Assembly: GCF_000218685.1 (NCBI RefSeq)
Contig: NW_006763296.1
Location: 2,485,291-2,506,216 of the forward strand
Length of the DNA stretch: 20,926 bases
Direction of reading: 5' to 3'
DNA from: Serpula lacrymans var. lacrymans S7.9
Lineage: Eukaryota; Basidiomycota; Agaricomycetes; Boletales; Serpulaceae
Below are positions 1 to 8,149 of this stretch, in pieces (position 1 is the first letter of the stretch; every line of letters begins with the position of its first letter). The notes under the pieces were generated by a model that saw only the letters and a program-made list of their open reading frames with translations, ran no database searches and was not told where the DNA came from. The position numbers and the translations under genes were made by a program.

Positions 1-1257
1 AAGGCAGGCTATGCACAGTATAGCTGCGCAAAAAAAATGAGAAAGAACATGAAGGAAGGAATGTACGCTGACGAATCCTGTGTAGTTGCTACAGGATAAG
101 ATCATCAAAATAAGGGAAAGAAAGGGATAGAACAATGAATGCTGTGAGTAATGTTACAGGTTTGTACAGCCATAAAGTAAAGTCCAATAGCAAAAAGAGA
201 GCAGGAAAATCATGATGTCATGGGAAGATGCAGTAAAAAAAAAGGCAAGGCAAAACACTATCAGTATCAACACAGTTCCTTTATTGTCAGTCAGGCATTC
301 TAAAAAAATATGTGTCCATAAAAATGATTCAAAAATCAAAAATAATCACACTGCAAATGAATGTTCTGCTGAAAAAAAGAAACTGGAGCCACCGGTCCAC
401 CACTTAGTCCAAATCTGACAATTCCATGGCCTTACCAATGGACTGGTTGTGTTGGACCACCTGATCAAACAAGGGAGGGAGAGGAGTAGTTCCAATTTGG
501 AACAAGTGAGTCCCAGGCAGCGTGTGGTAGGTGTAGCTGTAGCGAAGACGATGGACAAAGGATAAGTGTACCCAAGTGAATGGGACAGCGATGAACATGG
601 GCGACGCAAGGGGATAAACCTTCTCCAGCTCAAAAACTACCCACCCACGCTCCAACCAGGCGAGACGAGTGACCGATGTTTTGATAGTATGTGATGGCAG
701 ATCGACGTCATGAAGGTGGACCTGTTGCCCTATTTGGACCGGCCGCCGGGGCTTTGCTGATATCAGCAGTGGCACGTGGTAGTCAACGGATCGGCGATGG
801 AAGCGGATAGGAAGTGGTGACATCAGAAATGGTGAGGGTGCAAATAATATGAGGAGGAGGAGGGTGGAGGTGACGAATAAGTGGACTAGAATGGGGATCC
901 AGGAACGACCGTCGGGTGAGAATAAAAAGGAGAGGAAGGGGCCCATGGTGGGGCTAGGCAAAGGAAGGGGAGTAAGGGAAACGACAAAAGCGAGGGCGCA
1001 ATGCAATGTGTAGCCAGTGGCGACGCGAAAATTTGCTGCAATGCCGAAACACGGAAAGTACCGGATGGAAAAGCAAAGGTGAGCGTGACTGGATTGCCTA
1101 ATAGAGGTGGTGCTGATCAGCCACAAGTTTGAAACAGGCAATATTAATTACTATTCCACGTGGTACTGTGCCTGTGTTGCGCAAAGGCGAGTCTTTTCGA
1201 ATATTCACTTTGTTATTGACACCTGTCCATGCTACCAATCAATTTTGGTGCATGATA
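1..1257 (-). repeat. Repeat family X, copy A (probable long LTR, cut by window edge)
   Basis: Read on the minus strand, this segment matches copy C (10936-11195 plus 17457-18995) along its whole length at what looks like about 95% identity. The 5' end reads TATCATGCACC, where copies B and C have TGTCATGCACC. The sequence before it at 1258 is reverse transcriptase of element G1, so X-A interrupts that gene. Copies B and C end in CATCATCRACA, so X has the TG...CA ends of an LTR and would be about 1.8 kb long; the last part of A lies beyond base 1. LTR status is inferred from the ends and an internal TATA box. The second target-site copy is outside the window. Confidence 0.75.
404..1141 (-). CDS. 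245-codon open frame inside repeat X (hypothetical)
   Basis: One uninterrupted frame of 245 codons spans most of the 5' half of X-A. It starts at TTG, so the true start is uncertain. Around residues 66-105 it holds a hydrophobic stretch containing FVTSTLLLLILFA, a candidate membrane segment, and it ends in MELSDLD. Copy C carries the same frame in two pieces (17436-17708 and 17799-18050), broken by a TAG where A has a sense codon and split upstream by the E1 insertion. The A-to-C differences I could align include many amino acid changes, so selection on a protein is not evident. No family is recognised. It may be a chance frame in a CT-rich repeat. Confidence 0.25.
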   Translation of the reverse strand: MPVSNLWLISTTSIRQSSHAHLCFSIRYFPCFGIAANFRVATGYTLHCALAFVVSLTPLPLPSPTMGPFLSFLFSPDGRSWIPILVHLFVTSTLLLLILFAPSPFLMSPLPIRFHRRSVDYHVPLLISAKPRRPVQIGQQVHLHDVDLPSHTIKTSVTRLAWLERGWVVFELEKVYPLASPMFIAVPFTWVHLSFVHRLRYSYTYHTLPGTHLFQIGTTPLPPLFDQVVQHNQSIGKAMELSDLD

Positions 1258-2598
1258 GCGAGTTTGGCTGAATCCATTGATAGTTGATTGTGGGAAACAA
1301 TCATTCCCAAGTATTCAATGGTTTCTGCTGCGAAGGTGTATTTTTCCATTTTTAGGTTGTTATCGCGTAGCCTCTGTAGTATTTGTTTTGTTTGGATTCA
1401 GAGTCTTTCGATGTTGGTGTCAACAATGAGGATGTTGTCCATGTATATGATCATCCAACCTTTATCAATGTAGTCTTTGAATGTGTTGTTCATCAGCCTT
1501 TGGAATGTTGCTGGTGAATTGCACATGCCAAAGAACATGACCGTTGGTTCGAACACTCCTTTGCTGGTTTTAAACGCAGCTTTCCATTTGTCTCCTTCTT
1601 TTATCCTTACGTTGTTGTATCCCCAACGTAGATCTAGTTTTGTAAAAATGGTGGCTCCTTTCAATTTTTCAATGAGGTTGGGTATCAGGGGTAGTGGATA
1701 GGGGTTTTTCACGGTATGTGCATTCAGTTTTCTGTAATCTTGGCACAGTTGGAGTGATCCATCCTTTTTGCCTATGAAGAAGAAGGGGGACACCTGTGGC
1801 AACTTGCTCGGCCTGATGTATCCCTTTCTGTAGTTTTCTGTTAAGAATTCTGTTAATGCTTTGTCTTCCTTTGGTACAATTTGCAATCTGTTGGTACAAA
1901 TTCTGGTTTCATGTTGATTGCATGATCATATTCCCGTTGCTTGGAAGTCTTTCCGACTTTTTTTTGTCAAAGACGTCTGAATACCCTTTATATTCATCCG
2001 GGAGGTTATGCTCCTTCTTTTCTCTGTGTATTTGCGCGTGTTCCATTGCCAAGTTGACCTTTAATTGAATCGTGGTTTGAGGATAGGGTGTTTGGTCGGA
2101 TACGTATCTGTGAATGGTTTCATACACGTCTTTGTTTACTGCCGTTGTCCTGATTTTTGTTTCCGTGGTTGTTTGGTTTATCCTGATGGAGTGTTTTTCC
2201 GAGTTTGGTAATTCCTTGTCTTTCCAGTTAATGACAGGATTGACTTTTCATAACCAGGAAAATCCCAGTAATACATCTTCTCCGTCTAGTCCAGTCAATA
2301 GGAACTTTGTGAACCTGTTTTGTCCTCCTGCATCTGTCCTCTGATAGGTGCAATGCATAATTTTTCCGTTCTTGTTCGTGGTTCCGTCAACATTTTTACA
2401 TGTTATAGGAGTTGGGAGTTTTTGGAGGGGGAGTCGGTGTCTGATGGCGAATTTAGTGTCCATGAAGTCGTCTGTAGCTCCTGAATCTATCAGGGCTTTG
2501 GTTCTGATGGTTTTCTGTTTCAACAAGCAATCAATTCGTAAAGAGTTGGCATTGATTGTTGCTATTGTTACAGTTGCCATTCTTGATGTTACTAACAT
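1258..2598 (-). pseudogene. G1 pol remnant: retropepsin and N-terminal reverse transcriptase
   Basis: The protease part (2598-2251) has the retropepsin motif in ALIDSGATDDF and ends at LLGFSWL, followed by an in-frame TGA (2248-2250); the same frame then continues. Near 1886-1960 the recognisable frame changes twice. The RT part (1886-1401) shows [18 protein letters not shown] with the first catalytic Asp and [12 protein letters not shown]. The usual YxDD box reads YMDN (residues 148-151 of that frame; Asn codon 1434-1436), so a catalytic Asp is lost. A TGA follows at 1398-1400, and the frame reads on through YLGMIVSHNQ until X copy A cuts it. Non-functional; the family call is secure from the RT motifs. 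Confidence 0.9.
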
Positions 2599-2615
2599 CG
2601 GGGTAGTCCATCATT

Positions 2616-4331
2616 TCAAAAACCCTTGTCTTCCAATTCTTTCATTGCCTCTGTTCTTTGATCTTCTCCTAACTCCCTCCACATCCTCATGATGTTTTGG
2701 ACCCTGTCTTCTTCCACCACTGTTTTGGTGTCATCTTCCGTTTTGGTTTGACGTACCTTTTTTTCGGGAGTTTTTCCCTTGTTTCTGCAATTCCTTTCTA
2801 TGTGTCCTTTCTCGTTACATATGAAGCACCTTCCCTCTTTCCTCCTTGATTCTTCTTTGTCTTTGGTTAATCTTCTGGTGCTGGCGGATGGTCCACTTTT
2901 GCGGTTTCTGTCGTTGTAACAACCAAGAGTGATCTACTCTGGCGCACACAGGAACACACTATATAAAAGAGGAAGTTGGGGAGTGGTTACCCCTTAGGCT
3001 GCAGTGAGTTAGTTGTGCTAGACAACAGGAGGACTCGCTGAGGAGTCTCCTGGATCTATTGGGGTATTTATACTACTACAGGTTTGTTTGTACATGTGTA
3101 CTATACAGTTGTAAATAAAGTTTAAAGTCCGATGTCTAGCATGTGACCTGTCACATGGTGAGTCTAGACTTTGGTCAGGTGATGTGTCACGTGACTTGGT
3201 CATGTGACTTATAAAAGTCGAAAATGTAAAGTAAAGTAAATGGTCACATGACTGGTTATGTGACTTGGAAAATGAAAAGTTAAAGTATAAAGAGTGAAGC
3301 GTAAGTAAGTGCTGGTTATGTCTATTGTAACAGTCGTTCTGTCTTTCTTTGTTTCTGGTGCCCCACGCTCCTTCCGAGATAGTGTTGGCACTAATCCAGT
3401 TGGCGTCTAGGTTTGCTACTGTGCTCATCCAGTCTTTGATGGTGAGTAGTTCCTTTCCGGTGAGTGCCCCATGAAGGAGGGGCGGCCGGATAGCCTTTTG
3501 ATAAACCATGATCATGGCTTTGTTGTTGATGCCACTTTTCCCAGCATCTAGCATGAACCTTGAGTTAAACGCTACTGCATTTTCCCCCCGTTCCATCTTC
3601 ATTTTCATCAAGGCGGCCGAGGCCGTTCCTTTGATGTTTGCTGTTCTGAAACTGGCTGTGAAGGTTTTCATGAAGTCTGCCCATGTGGGGTAGGCATTCT
3701 TCTCTTTGTATTCGGTCATCTTGGCTTTGCTCCATGAGGCAGCGTTGCTGTCTTTCATGTAGCTGAGGGCCACATATACCTTTTTCTTGTTGGAGTTGTA
3801 GATGGTGTCGTTGATATCAAAGTGTAGATCGGTGGACGATATCTACCTTTGGGCTTTATCTGGGGTTCTATTGAAGTCATCAATTTTCCCAATCATTGTG
3901 GGTTTGGGGGCTGCAGCGTTAGATATGGTGTGTGGTGGTGGGATGTGGAATGGAGCAGGTGCGGCGGGGAGTATCTGTGGAGTGGGAGATGGTATTGGGT
4001 CGCCGCCTGCTCTCAACTCTTCAAAGTTGTTCTTGTAGCAGAGGTTTTCTATGGTTACTGGGGGATTGTGTTGTGTTGTGGGCAGTAGCTGTGGGTGGCT
4101 TCCCACGTAGTACTGTAGCCAACGTGTTCTGGCTTTGTAGAAAGTGTCTGCTTGTTCTCTGGTGTGGAGTCAGGTTATGTCTGGTTGGGGAAAGGGAGGT
4201 GGTGCTGCTATCCTTTCTTGTCGGGATGACGTCGGTGGGGTTGCTGTTTGTGGGTTGTCTGAGCTTCCTCTTGCTCTCTGGGATCTGGTTGTTGGTCGTT
4301 GCGACGTCTTGTCGACTTTTTCTTCCCAAAC
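2616..4331 (-). pseudogene. G1 gag remnant with zinc knuckle, interrupted by solo LTR
   Basis: One frame can be followed from just after a stop at 4332-4334 down to TGA at 2616-2618, apart from in-frame TGA (4170-4172) and TAG (3843-3845) and the solo LTR. The proline-rich N-terminal part is followed by a capsid-like section (FYKARTRWLQYYVG; AYPTWADFMKTFTASF). Beyond the solo LTR the frame reads a basic linker, the CCHC knuckle CFICNEKGHIERNC, and an acidic C-terminus. Insert plus TSD is 423 bp, a multiple of three, so the frame is the same on both sides. No in-frame ATG is visible at the N-terminus, so the start has been lost or moved. The structural Gag identity rests on position and zinc knuckle. 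Confidence 0.85.
2915..3332 (-). mobile_element. S1: solo LTR (418 bp) of an E1-related family
   Basis: The plus strand reads TGTAACAACC...TTGTAACA; in element sense it is TGTTACA...TGTTACA, minus strand. It is flanked by the perfect 5-bp duplication GTCGT (2910-2914 and 3333-3337), proving an insertion into G1 gag that later lost its interior by LTR-LTR recombination. The first ~210 plus-strand bases closely match the E1 LTR, including the R-region AGCGAGTCCT and a TATA-like box. The rest, which is U3, is unrelated to E1 but shared with S2. This U3 carries CACGTG and several CATGTGAC/GTCACATG sites, possible binding sites of bHLH-type factors. Confidence 0.95.
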
Positions 4332-4369
4332 CTAAATAGGTGAGACTTCTGGTTAGAATACAATTCTTT

Positions 4370-4783
4370 TGTTACGCACAAAGTGCTTAACAAAGTCTGA
4401 GGGTTCGTCGAGGTTTATAAAGAGACTTATCCAAAGACAAGTTCAAGAACGTAGTTCTGAGTAGAGGTTTTCCAACGAGAGTTGGTCTTCTTCTAAGTAG
4501 AAGTCTGATCTTAGGAGTCTAGCTTTGTAAGTGTGAACTGCGTAGAATCATATTGGAGAATACTACTGCTGTTACATGGTATTTATAATGGAAAGGAATT
4601 GGTGATAGGAGTTAGGTCCTATCTAGGGCAGGTCCGTCTGTTGAGGACTAAGTACTATAATAGGTACTGTGAATGCGAGAGGAACGGAAGTATACGTGAA
4701 GGAAATGAGTCATTGGTCCGATGGTATAACCAATGAGTAAAAATAAATGAGTAGTCCTTAAATGTCCAATAGAGATTGTAACA
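4370..4783 (-). repeat. G1 5' LTR (414 bp)
   Basis: In minus sense it begins TGTTACAATC at 4783 and ends GTGCGTAACA at 4370, TG...CA ends as expected, with a TATA-type box ATTATAAATA in the middle. Gag begins about 40 bp further on. Only one copy is in the window, so the boundaries rest on terminal motifs and on position upstream of gag. No match to the E1, G2 or X repeats was seen. The sequence just inside (AAAGAATTGTATTC) shows neither a clear tRNA primer site nor the self-complementary site found in E1 and G2. Confidence 0.6.
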
Positions 4784-5036
4784 CATTGGTCAACAGGGCC
4801 CCGAGAATACCAAGTTGACAGCTGGATACACTCACTAGCAGGTGTGTCCCAGCTACGGGTTGTTCTTGCAGGAGTCTGAGATATGTTTTGGAGGTGGAAG
4901 TATATTATGATTATATTGATAATATATCTACAGTACAGTCTCGCTCTGATGGATTTAGACTAATAAGAAACTACAAAGACTCATCTGACCCAACATGAGG
5001 CAGGCATAGTGATTAGCATAGAGTTTTTGCTGAGCG
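4784..5036. other. Spacer, no gene seen
   Basis: There is no open frame with coding features. It holds an imperfect inverted repeat around 4820-4857 (CAGCTGGATACAC pairing loosely with GTGTGTCCCAGCT). It is otherwise unremarkable flank of G1 and of the inverted-repeat element to the right. Confidence 0.5.
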
Positions 5037-5041
5037 CTGAG

Positions 5042-6022
5042 CCCCAGTGAAAAGTTGTTCTATATAAATCTGTATAATTTGTGCAAATAACGCATTAATG
5101 CAAAAAACTAACAGGTTAGCTAACTTTGGAATCAAAGATTGATGTATATAGAATTGTATCAGCCTGTATTGAATTATATAGAAATTTGGCAGTATTCACA
5201 ATATTTTTTGATATAATTTAATAGGGATTCTTCATAGCCATAGAATCATATAGAATCATATAGAATTTGTTGTAGCACATCTCAGGGTAAAAATTTGAGA
5301 ATATCAATATAATTCTATTCATTTCAATATAAAAAAACACAGCATGAGAACAATCTAAAGAGTATACAACTCACCACTTCTTTTACCTAACAGGTTGAAG
5401 TGCAGCAGCGAGAGTAAAGTGAGAATTTAATGAGTATATTAGCATAGTATATGTGAAATGGAACAGATACATATCTTACACCGCATATAGCCAAGTGCAT
5501 GAACATTGGACCTAAAAAGAGTACAGCTGTGAACAGCAGTAGTAGTAGCATAGATGTACATAATACCTTACAGCGCATACAGCCAAACATGTGAATGGAA
5601 TGTTGCTGAAAAGATTATGGTTGAGTATATTTATGCACATATAGTGGTGGGAAGTACTTACAGTGGCAACAAGGAACAAATATGCAGGATGTAGTTCAGA
5701 GAGAAAGATCTAGAGTATTGTTTAAAATCTCTCAAAGTCAACAGAAAGCTATAAATGATATCATATTACCAACAAAAGTAAACAACTCACTGAGTTGGCG
5801 TGTCTTGTGTTATAAGGCGGAAGCAGAGTTAACTCAAGTTGTGTCAAGCACTCAAACACATGTGTTGAGATATATGATTGTGAGTGCACTGATGTCATGA
5901 GATGATGGGCCTGTGTTTGGATATTACCGGACACGCTCACAACTTTTCATATAGATTTATGCACAATTATATTTATTTATATAGATCTATAACTAATTAT
6001 ACAGAACAACTTTTCACTGGGG
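5042..6022. mobile_element. 981-bp terminal-inverted-repeat element, non-autonomous (MITE-like)
   Basis: The left end reads CCCCAGTGAAAAGTTGTTCT and the right end is its exact reverse complement, a perfect 20-bp terminal inverted repeat. The ends are flanked by the direct repeat CTGAG (5037-5041 and 6023-6027), a 5-bp target duplication. Subterminal sequence is also partly shared in inverted form (ACAACTTTTCA recurs at about 5940, and AGATTTAT is found near both ends). The interior is AT-rich with no transposase frame. It holds a degenerate internal repeat, CTTACAsCGCATAyAGCCAA, at 5475-5494 and 5567-5586. It is inferred to be moved by an unidentified cut-and-paste transposase. The 5-bp duplication does not point clearly to hAT (8 bp), Tc1/mariner (TA) or PIF (3 bp). 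Confidence 0.85.
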
Positions 6023-6027
6023 CTGAG

Positions 6028-6502
6028 CTTGCTGACAATCAACAAAGCTTGAATAGTGTTCGTGTTTTTGCTGTATTGACACCAAAGGGGGGCACTCTGC
6101 ATGCCACCGTTATTTTGAAGCAGACCTTATTTACAAGGTATCAATCGACTATCATCAATATATTGAATTAGGTTAGCAAGGGAGACTAGAAGTCTCTGTC
6201 TATATGAAACCTGCTGAGTCATATGCACAACTTCTATTTATGGTAATAAGCTGTGCATGTGCAACCCCCAAATAGGACGTTGTGCATATTGCTTGTGAAG
6301 CACATCATTGACAAGTCCTTGTCTGATGTTATCCAAGGCTGAGAGACATTGTACAAATCATTTCTTATACATCTTTGTAGTGTCCTTGTACTGAGAGATG
6401 ATTAGTGATCAAGATCACTAACAGACTTGCCCAATATATGACAAGTTTTTTCCTCAGTGATGTATGACTGCAACCTTTAATATGATTCTCAGTCATGTAC
6501 CT
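6028..6502. other. Spacer without recognisable gene
   Basis: No convincing frame was found. The short open frame crossing from the inverted-repeat element into this stretch looks random. The only structure seen is the palindrome at about 6403-6422. Confidence 0.5.
6403..6422. repeat. Near-perfect palindrome TTAGTGATC-AA-GATCACTAA
   Basis: Nine-base arms separated by AA form a cruciform or hairpin-capable site. No long U run follows, and no nearby gene suggests a role. Confidence 0.6.
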
Positions 6503-6818
6503 TGTAACAACCAAGAGTTAGTTACTCTGGTGCACACAGGAACACACTATAAAGAAGATGATGGGGAGTGGTTACCCCTTAGGCTGCAGTGAGTTAGTTG
6601 TGCTAGACAACAGGAGGACTTGCTGAGTCCTTCCCCATGTATTGCTCCTGTATATATACTAAAATATATGAGGTACTGTACAGTTGTAAAGAAAGTTTAA
6701 AGTCCAATGTTTGGCATGTGACTATGAAAAGTTGAAAATGTAAAGTAAAGTAAATGGTCACATGACTGGTCATGTGACTTGGAAAAAGTAAGAGTAAAAG
6801 TACAATAAAGTGAAGCGT
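6503..6818 (-). mobile_element. S2: truncated LTR of the S1 family
   Basis: It begins TGTAACAACCAAGAG like S1 and the E1 LTRs, and follows S1 through both the R region (AGCAAGTCC in element sense) and the S1-type U3 (CATGTGAC sites), with one internal gap relative to S1. It stops after GTGAAGCGT, before the S1 end GTAACA, exactly where X copy B begins (TGTTGATGATGAG at 6819). The missing end means no target duplication can be seen. It is a remnant cut by the X-B rearrangement. Confidence 0.85.
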
Positions 6819-7454
6819 TGTTGATGATGAGAACCGTTGTTAGAAAACCACACACAAAAACAAACTAACAAACAATCCTCCCAGATTCCACGAAACTTGT
6901 TTATGGGCTTTGCCTCCTAGAACGGTGGGTGCTCTGGTTGTTCGTGGGGGGTATGTATGAAGATCCTCCAAAGTAAAACTCAGAGATGTATGGGTGTGGG
7001 TTTTGAGGAGGAGGGATAGTTGAATTTATAGAGGATGGGGGCTTAATGACGAGTATAGATGAGCACTACCTTGCTAATTGTAGCACAAGGTAGGTTTGAG
7101 AATGACAAGGTTCCCAGTGATAGCAGGCTCCTGACGCACAAACTGTAGTGCTCAGAAGGACTCTAATCGAAAGGGATGACAATGACTTCAAAAGTTGGAA
7201 GTGACAATGACAGCAGTTAACAGTGGTAGAAGTGGGAAGTGTTGTGACCACACTGGATCACAAGTAGCAGAGTAGTGAACTTGAGAGTAGAGAAGAAGTC
7301 TGGATTTGAGTTCTTTGTTTTTTTACAAGGTAAAATACAGGGGTTTATATAGTGAAAAGAAAGGTAGGCTATGCACAGTATAGCTGCGCAAAAAGAATGA
7401 GAAAGAACATGAAGGAAGGAATGTACGCTGACAAATCAACTTTGGTGCATGACA
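6819..7454 (-). repeat. Repeat X, copy B (internally deleted)
   Basis: On the minus strand it runs from TGTCATGCACCAAA (7454) to CATCATCAACA (6819). Only the first ~20 and last ~615 bp of X are present; about 1.17 kb seen in copy C is missing, with the join near TTGATTTGTCAGCG. The retained part is almost identical to copy C (about 99% where compared by eye) and more distant from A where A can be compared. The flanks (AGCGT and ACAAT) do not form a target duplication, so this is not a simple solo LTR insertion. It lies head to head with copy C. Confidence 0.8.
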
Positions 7455-7481
7455 ACAATCACCTTCGCCAGAGTCGGGGCG
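7455..7481. other. Spacer between X-B and X-C, left part
   Basis: These 27 bases, together with 10821-10935, formed one ~142-bp spacer between the facing 5' ends of X-B and X-C before G2 inserted. The last 5 bases (GGGCG) are the G2 target site. Confidence 0.7.
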
Positions 7482-7621
7482 TGTCACGACTTGAACCAGA
7501 AGCGCTAGTTTGAGCGCCAATCTCTTTCTCATTTTTCTTTGATATCTGATCACATGACAGATAAGATATGTTAAGCTGCTGCTATTAGCGCGGATGACAT
7601 AATAAGTAGATTACATCAGAT

Positions 7622-7638
7622 CACGTGACCATCACGTG
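7622..7638. promoter_or_regulatory. Two CACGTG E-boxes one helical turn apart in G2 U3
   Basis: CACGTG occurs at 7622-7627 and 7633-7638, each inside TCACGTGA. They lie about 100 bp upstream of the TATA box. This is the consensus core of bHLH factors (Cbf1-like in fungi); binding is inferred only. In the 3' LTR the first site is changed to AACGTG by the 17-bp indel. Confidence 0.5.
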
Positions 7639-7734
7639 ACGAAAGCCTAGAACGATTACAAAGAACATCAGTCAGCGCCTCATGGCTACTGCATGTTAGA
7701 TCAGTCAGCGCCTCATGGCTGAACTTCAGAAACA

Positions 7735-7742
7735 TATATATA
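7735..7742 (+). promoter_or_regulatory. G2 LTR TATA box
   Basis: TATATATA in the LTR. The candidate transcript start, judged from the self-primer segment, lies 34 bp downstream at 7769, a normal TATA-to-start spacing. Confidence 0.7.
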
Positions 7743-7768
7743 GAGAACCATCATGTACATATTTTCTT

Positions 7769-7780
7769 CAGTTGTTGATT
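7769..7780 (+). promoter_or_regulatory. G2 self-primer segment (predicted transcript 5' end)
   Basis: CAGTTGTTGATT is the exact reverse complement of AATCAACAACTG at 7870-7881. In Tf1-type elements the first ~11 nt of the mRNA fold back on the primer site and are cleaved to prime reverse transcription. Position relative to the TATA box fits this role. Confidence 0.7.
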
Positions 7781-7869
7781 ACTTCTTAATTCGATTACTT
7801 TGACGCTACTTGTTTGATTTAAGCCATTATCCCTCTGTTAGCTCGGTATAGGGGATAGAGGTTTTACAC

Positions 7870-7881
7870 AATCAACAACTG
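7870..7881 (+). promoter_or_regulatory. G2 primer binding site, self-priming type
   Basis: AATCAACAACTG begins 1 nt inside the 5' LTR. It lacks the TGG that starts tRNA-type sites but is perfectly complementary over 12 nt to 7769-7780 in the LTR. Pairing stops exactly at both ends. Confidence 0.75.
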
Positions 7882-7896
7882 CTACGAGTACCGTCT

Positions 7897-8106
7897 ATGA
7901 ACGTAACAACAGCAATCCTCACCACCATCATCATCTTCATCACAATCATCTTCATCATATTAGCCCTACTCAAACGATCCACCCACACCACCACTACTCT
8001 CCCACTTCATCACATCCCCACTCGCCCAGACACCATATTATCCTTTTTTCCTGCCAACATCTCCCCCTCATCCTCCCAAGATTCCTTTGTAACCATCCCC
8101 CTTTAA
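7897..8106 (+). CDS. 69-codon leader frame with hydrophobic N-terminus (hypothetical)
   Basis: An ATG 15 nt after the primer site opens a 69-residue frame. Residues 6-25 (AILTTIIIFITIIFIILALL) are strongly hydrophobic and would form one membrane segment or signal anchor. The rest is Thr/Ser/Pro/His-rich. The DNA is a CAT/CAC-rich low-complexity run (about 7915-7965), which alone can produce Ile/Thr/His-rich frames. It is the first ATG downstream of the predicted transcript start apart from ATG at 7753 and similar sites in the LTR upstream of it, so it could be translated as an upstream frame. No family is recognised, and coding is doubtful. Confidence 0.3.
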   Translation: MNVTTAILTTIIIFITIIFIILALLKRSTHTTTTLPLHHIPTRPDTILSFFPANISPSSSQDSFVTIPL

Positions 8107-8132
8107 ATACATTTTATATCATCATAATCTCT

Positions 8133-8149
8133 TTGGTGTGGAACCACTG
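8133..8149 (+). promoter_or_regulatory. 17-nt leader motif shared with E1
   Basis: TTGGTGTGGAACCACTG here is identical to the E1 leader (16827-16843 read on the minus strand), although the surrounding leaders differ. It contains the inverted repeat GTGG-AA-CCAC. It lies directly before the deletion junction of G2. A role in packaging, dimerisation or translation is only a guess. Confidence 0.55.

Larger units (their letters stand above)
1258..4783 (-). mobile_element. G1: degenerate Ty3/gypsy LTR retrotransposon, 5' part
   Basis: On the minus strand the order is LTR (4783-4370), gag (about 4331-2616), protease and reverse transcriptase (2598-1258), the Ty3/gypsy order. RT stops at 1258, where X copy A begins, so RNase H, integrase and the 3' LTR would lie left of the window or be lost. 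A solo LTR (2915-3332) sits in gag. Stops at 4170-4172, 3843-3845, 2248-2250 and 1398-1400 and at least two frame changes near 1886-1960 show it is dead. It is the oldest gypsy element here, since others are inserted in it. Its LTR is unlike those of E1 and G2. Confidence 0.85.
7482..7868 (+). repeat. G2 5' LTR (387 bp)
   Basis: It runs from TGTCACGACTTG to GGTTTTACA and matches 10446-10815 except for a 17-bp segment (about 7602-7618) absent from the 3' copy and a T/C difference near the end. It contains a 21-bp direct repeat (ATCAGTCAGCGCCTCATGGCT... at 7667-7687 and 7700-7720), a TATA box at 7735-7742 and the self-primer segment at 7769-7780. Confidence 0.95.

Noticed and set aside
3932..4339. 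A 135-codon plus-strand frame rich in Leu, Val, Cys and Trp as a membrane protein.
   Set aside because: It lies antisense to G1 gag, which explains the composition.
4340..4369. A self-priming site in G1 like those in E1 and G2.
   Set aside because: AAAGAATTGTATTC inside the LTR shares at most five complementary bases with the region after the G1 TATA box.
4021..4393. Two open frames of 102 and 61 codons on the minus strand (Asn/Gln/Arg-rich) as genes.
   Set aside because: They overlap the gag frame of G1 in other phases, and only the gag frame shows capsid-like sequence.
2915..7000. S1 and S2 as the two LTRs of one element enclosing 3333-6502.
   Set aside because: S1 has its own perfect GTCGT duplication inside G1 gag, so it is a solo LTR. 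The DNA between is G1 and unrelated sequence.
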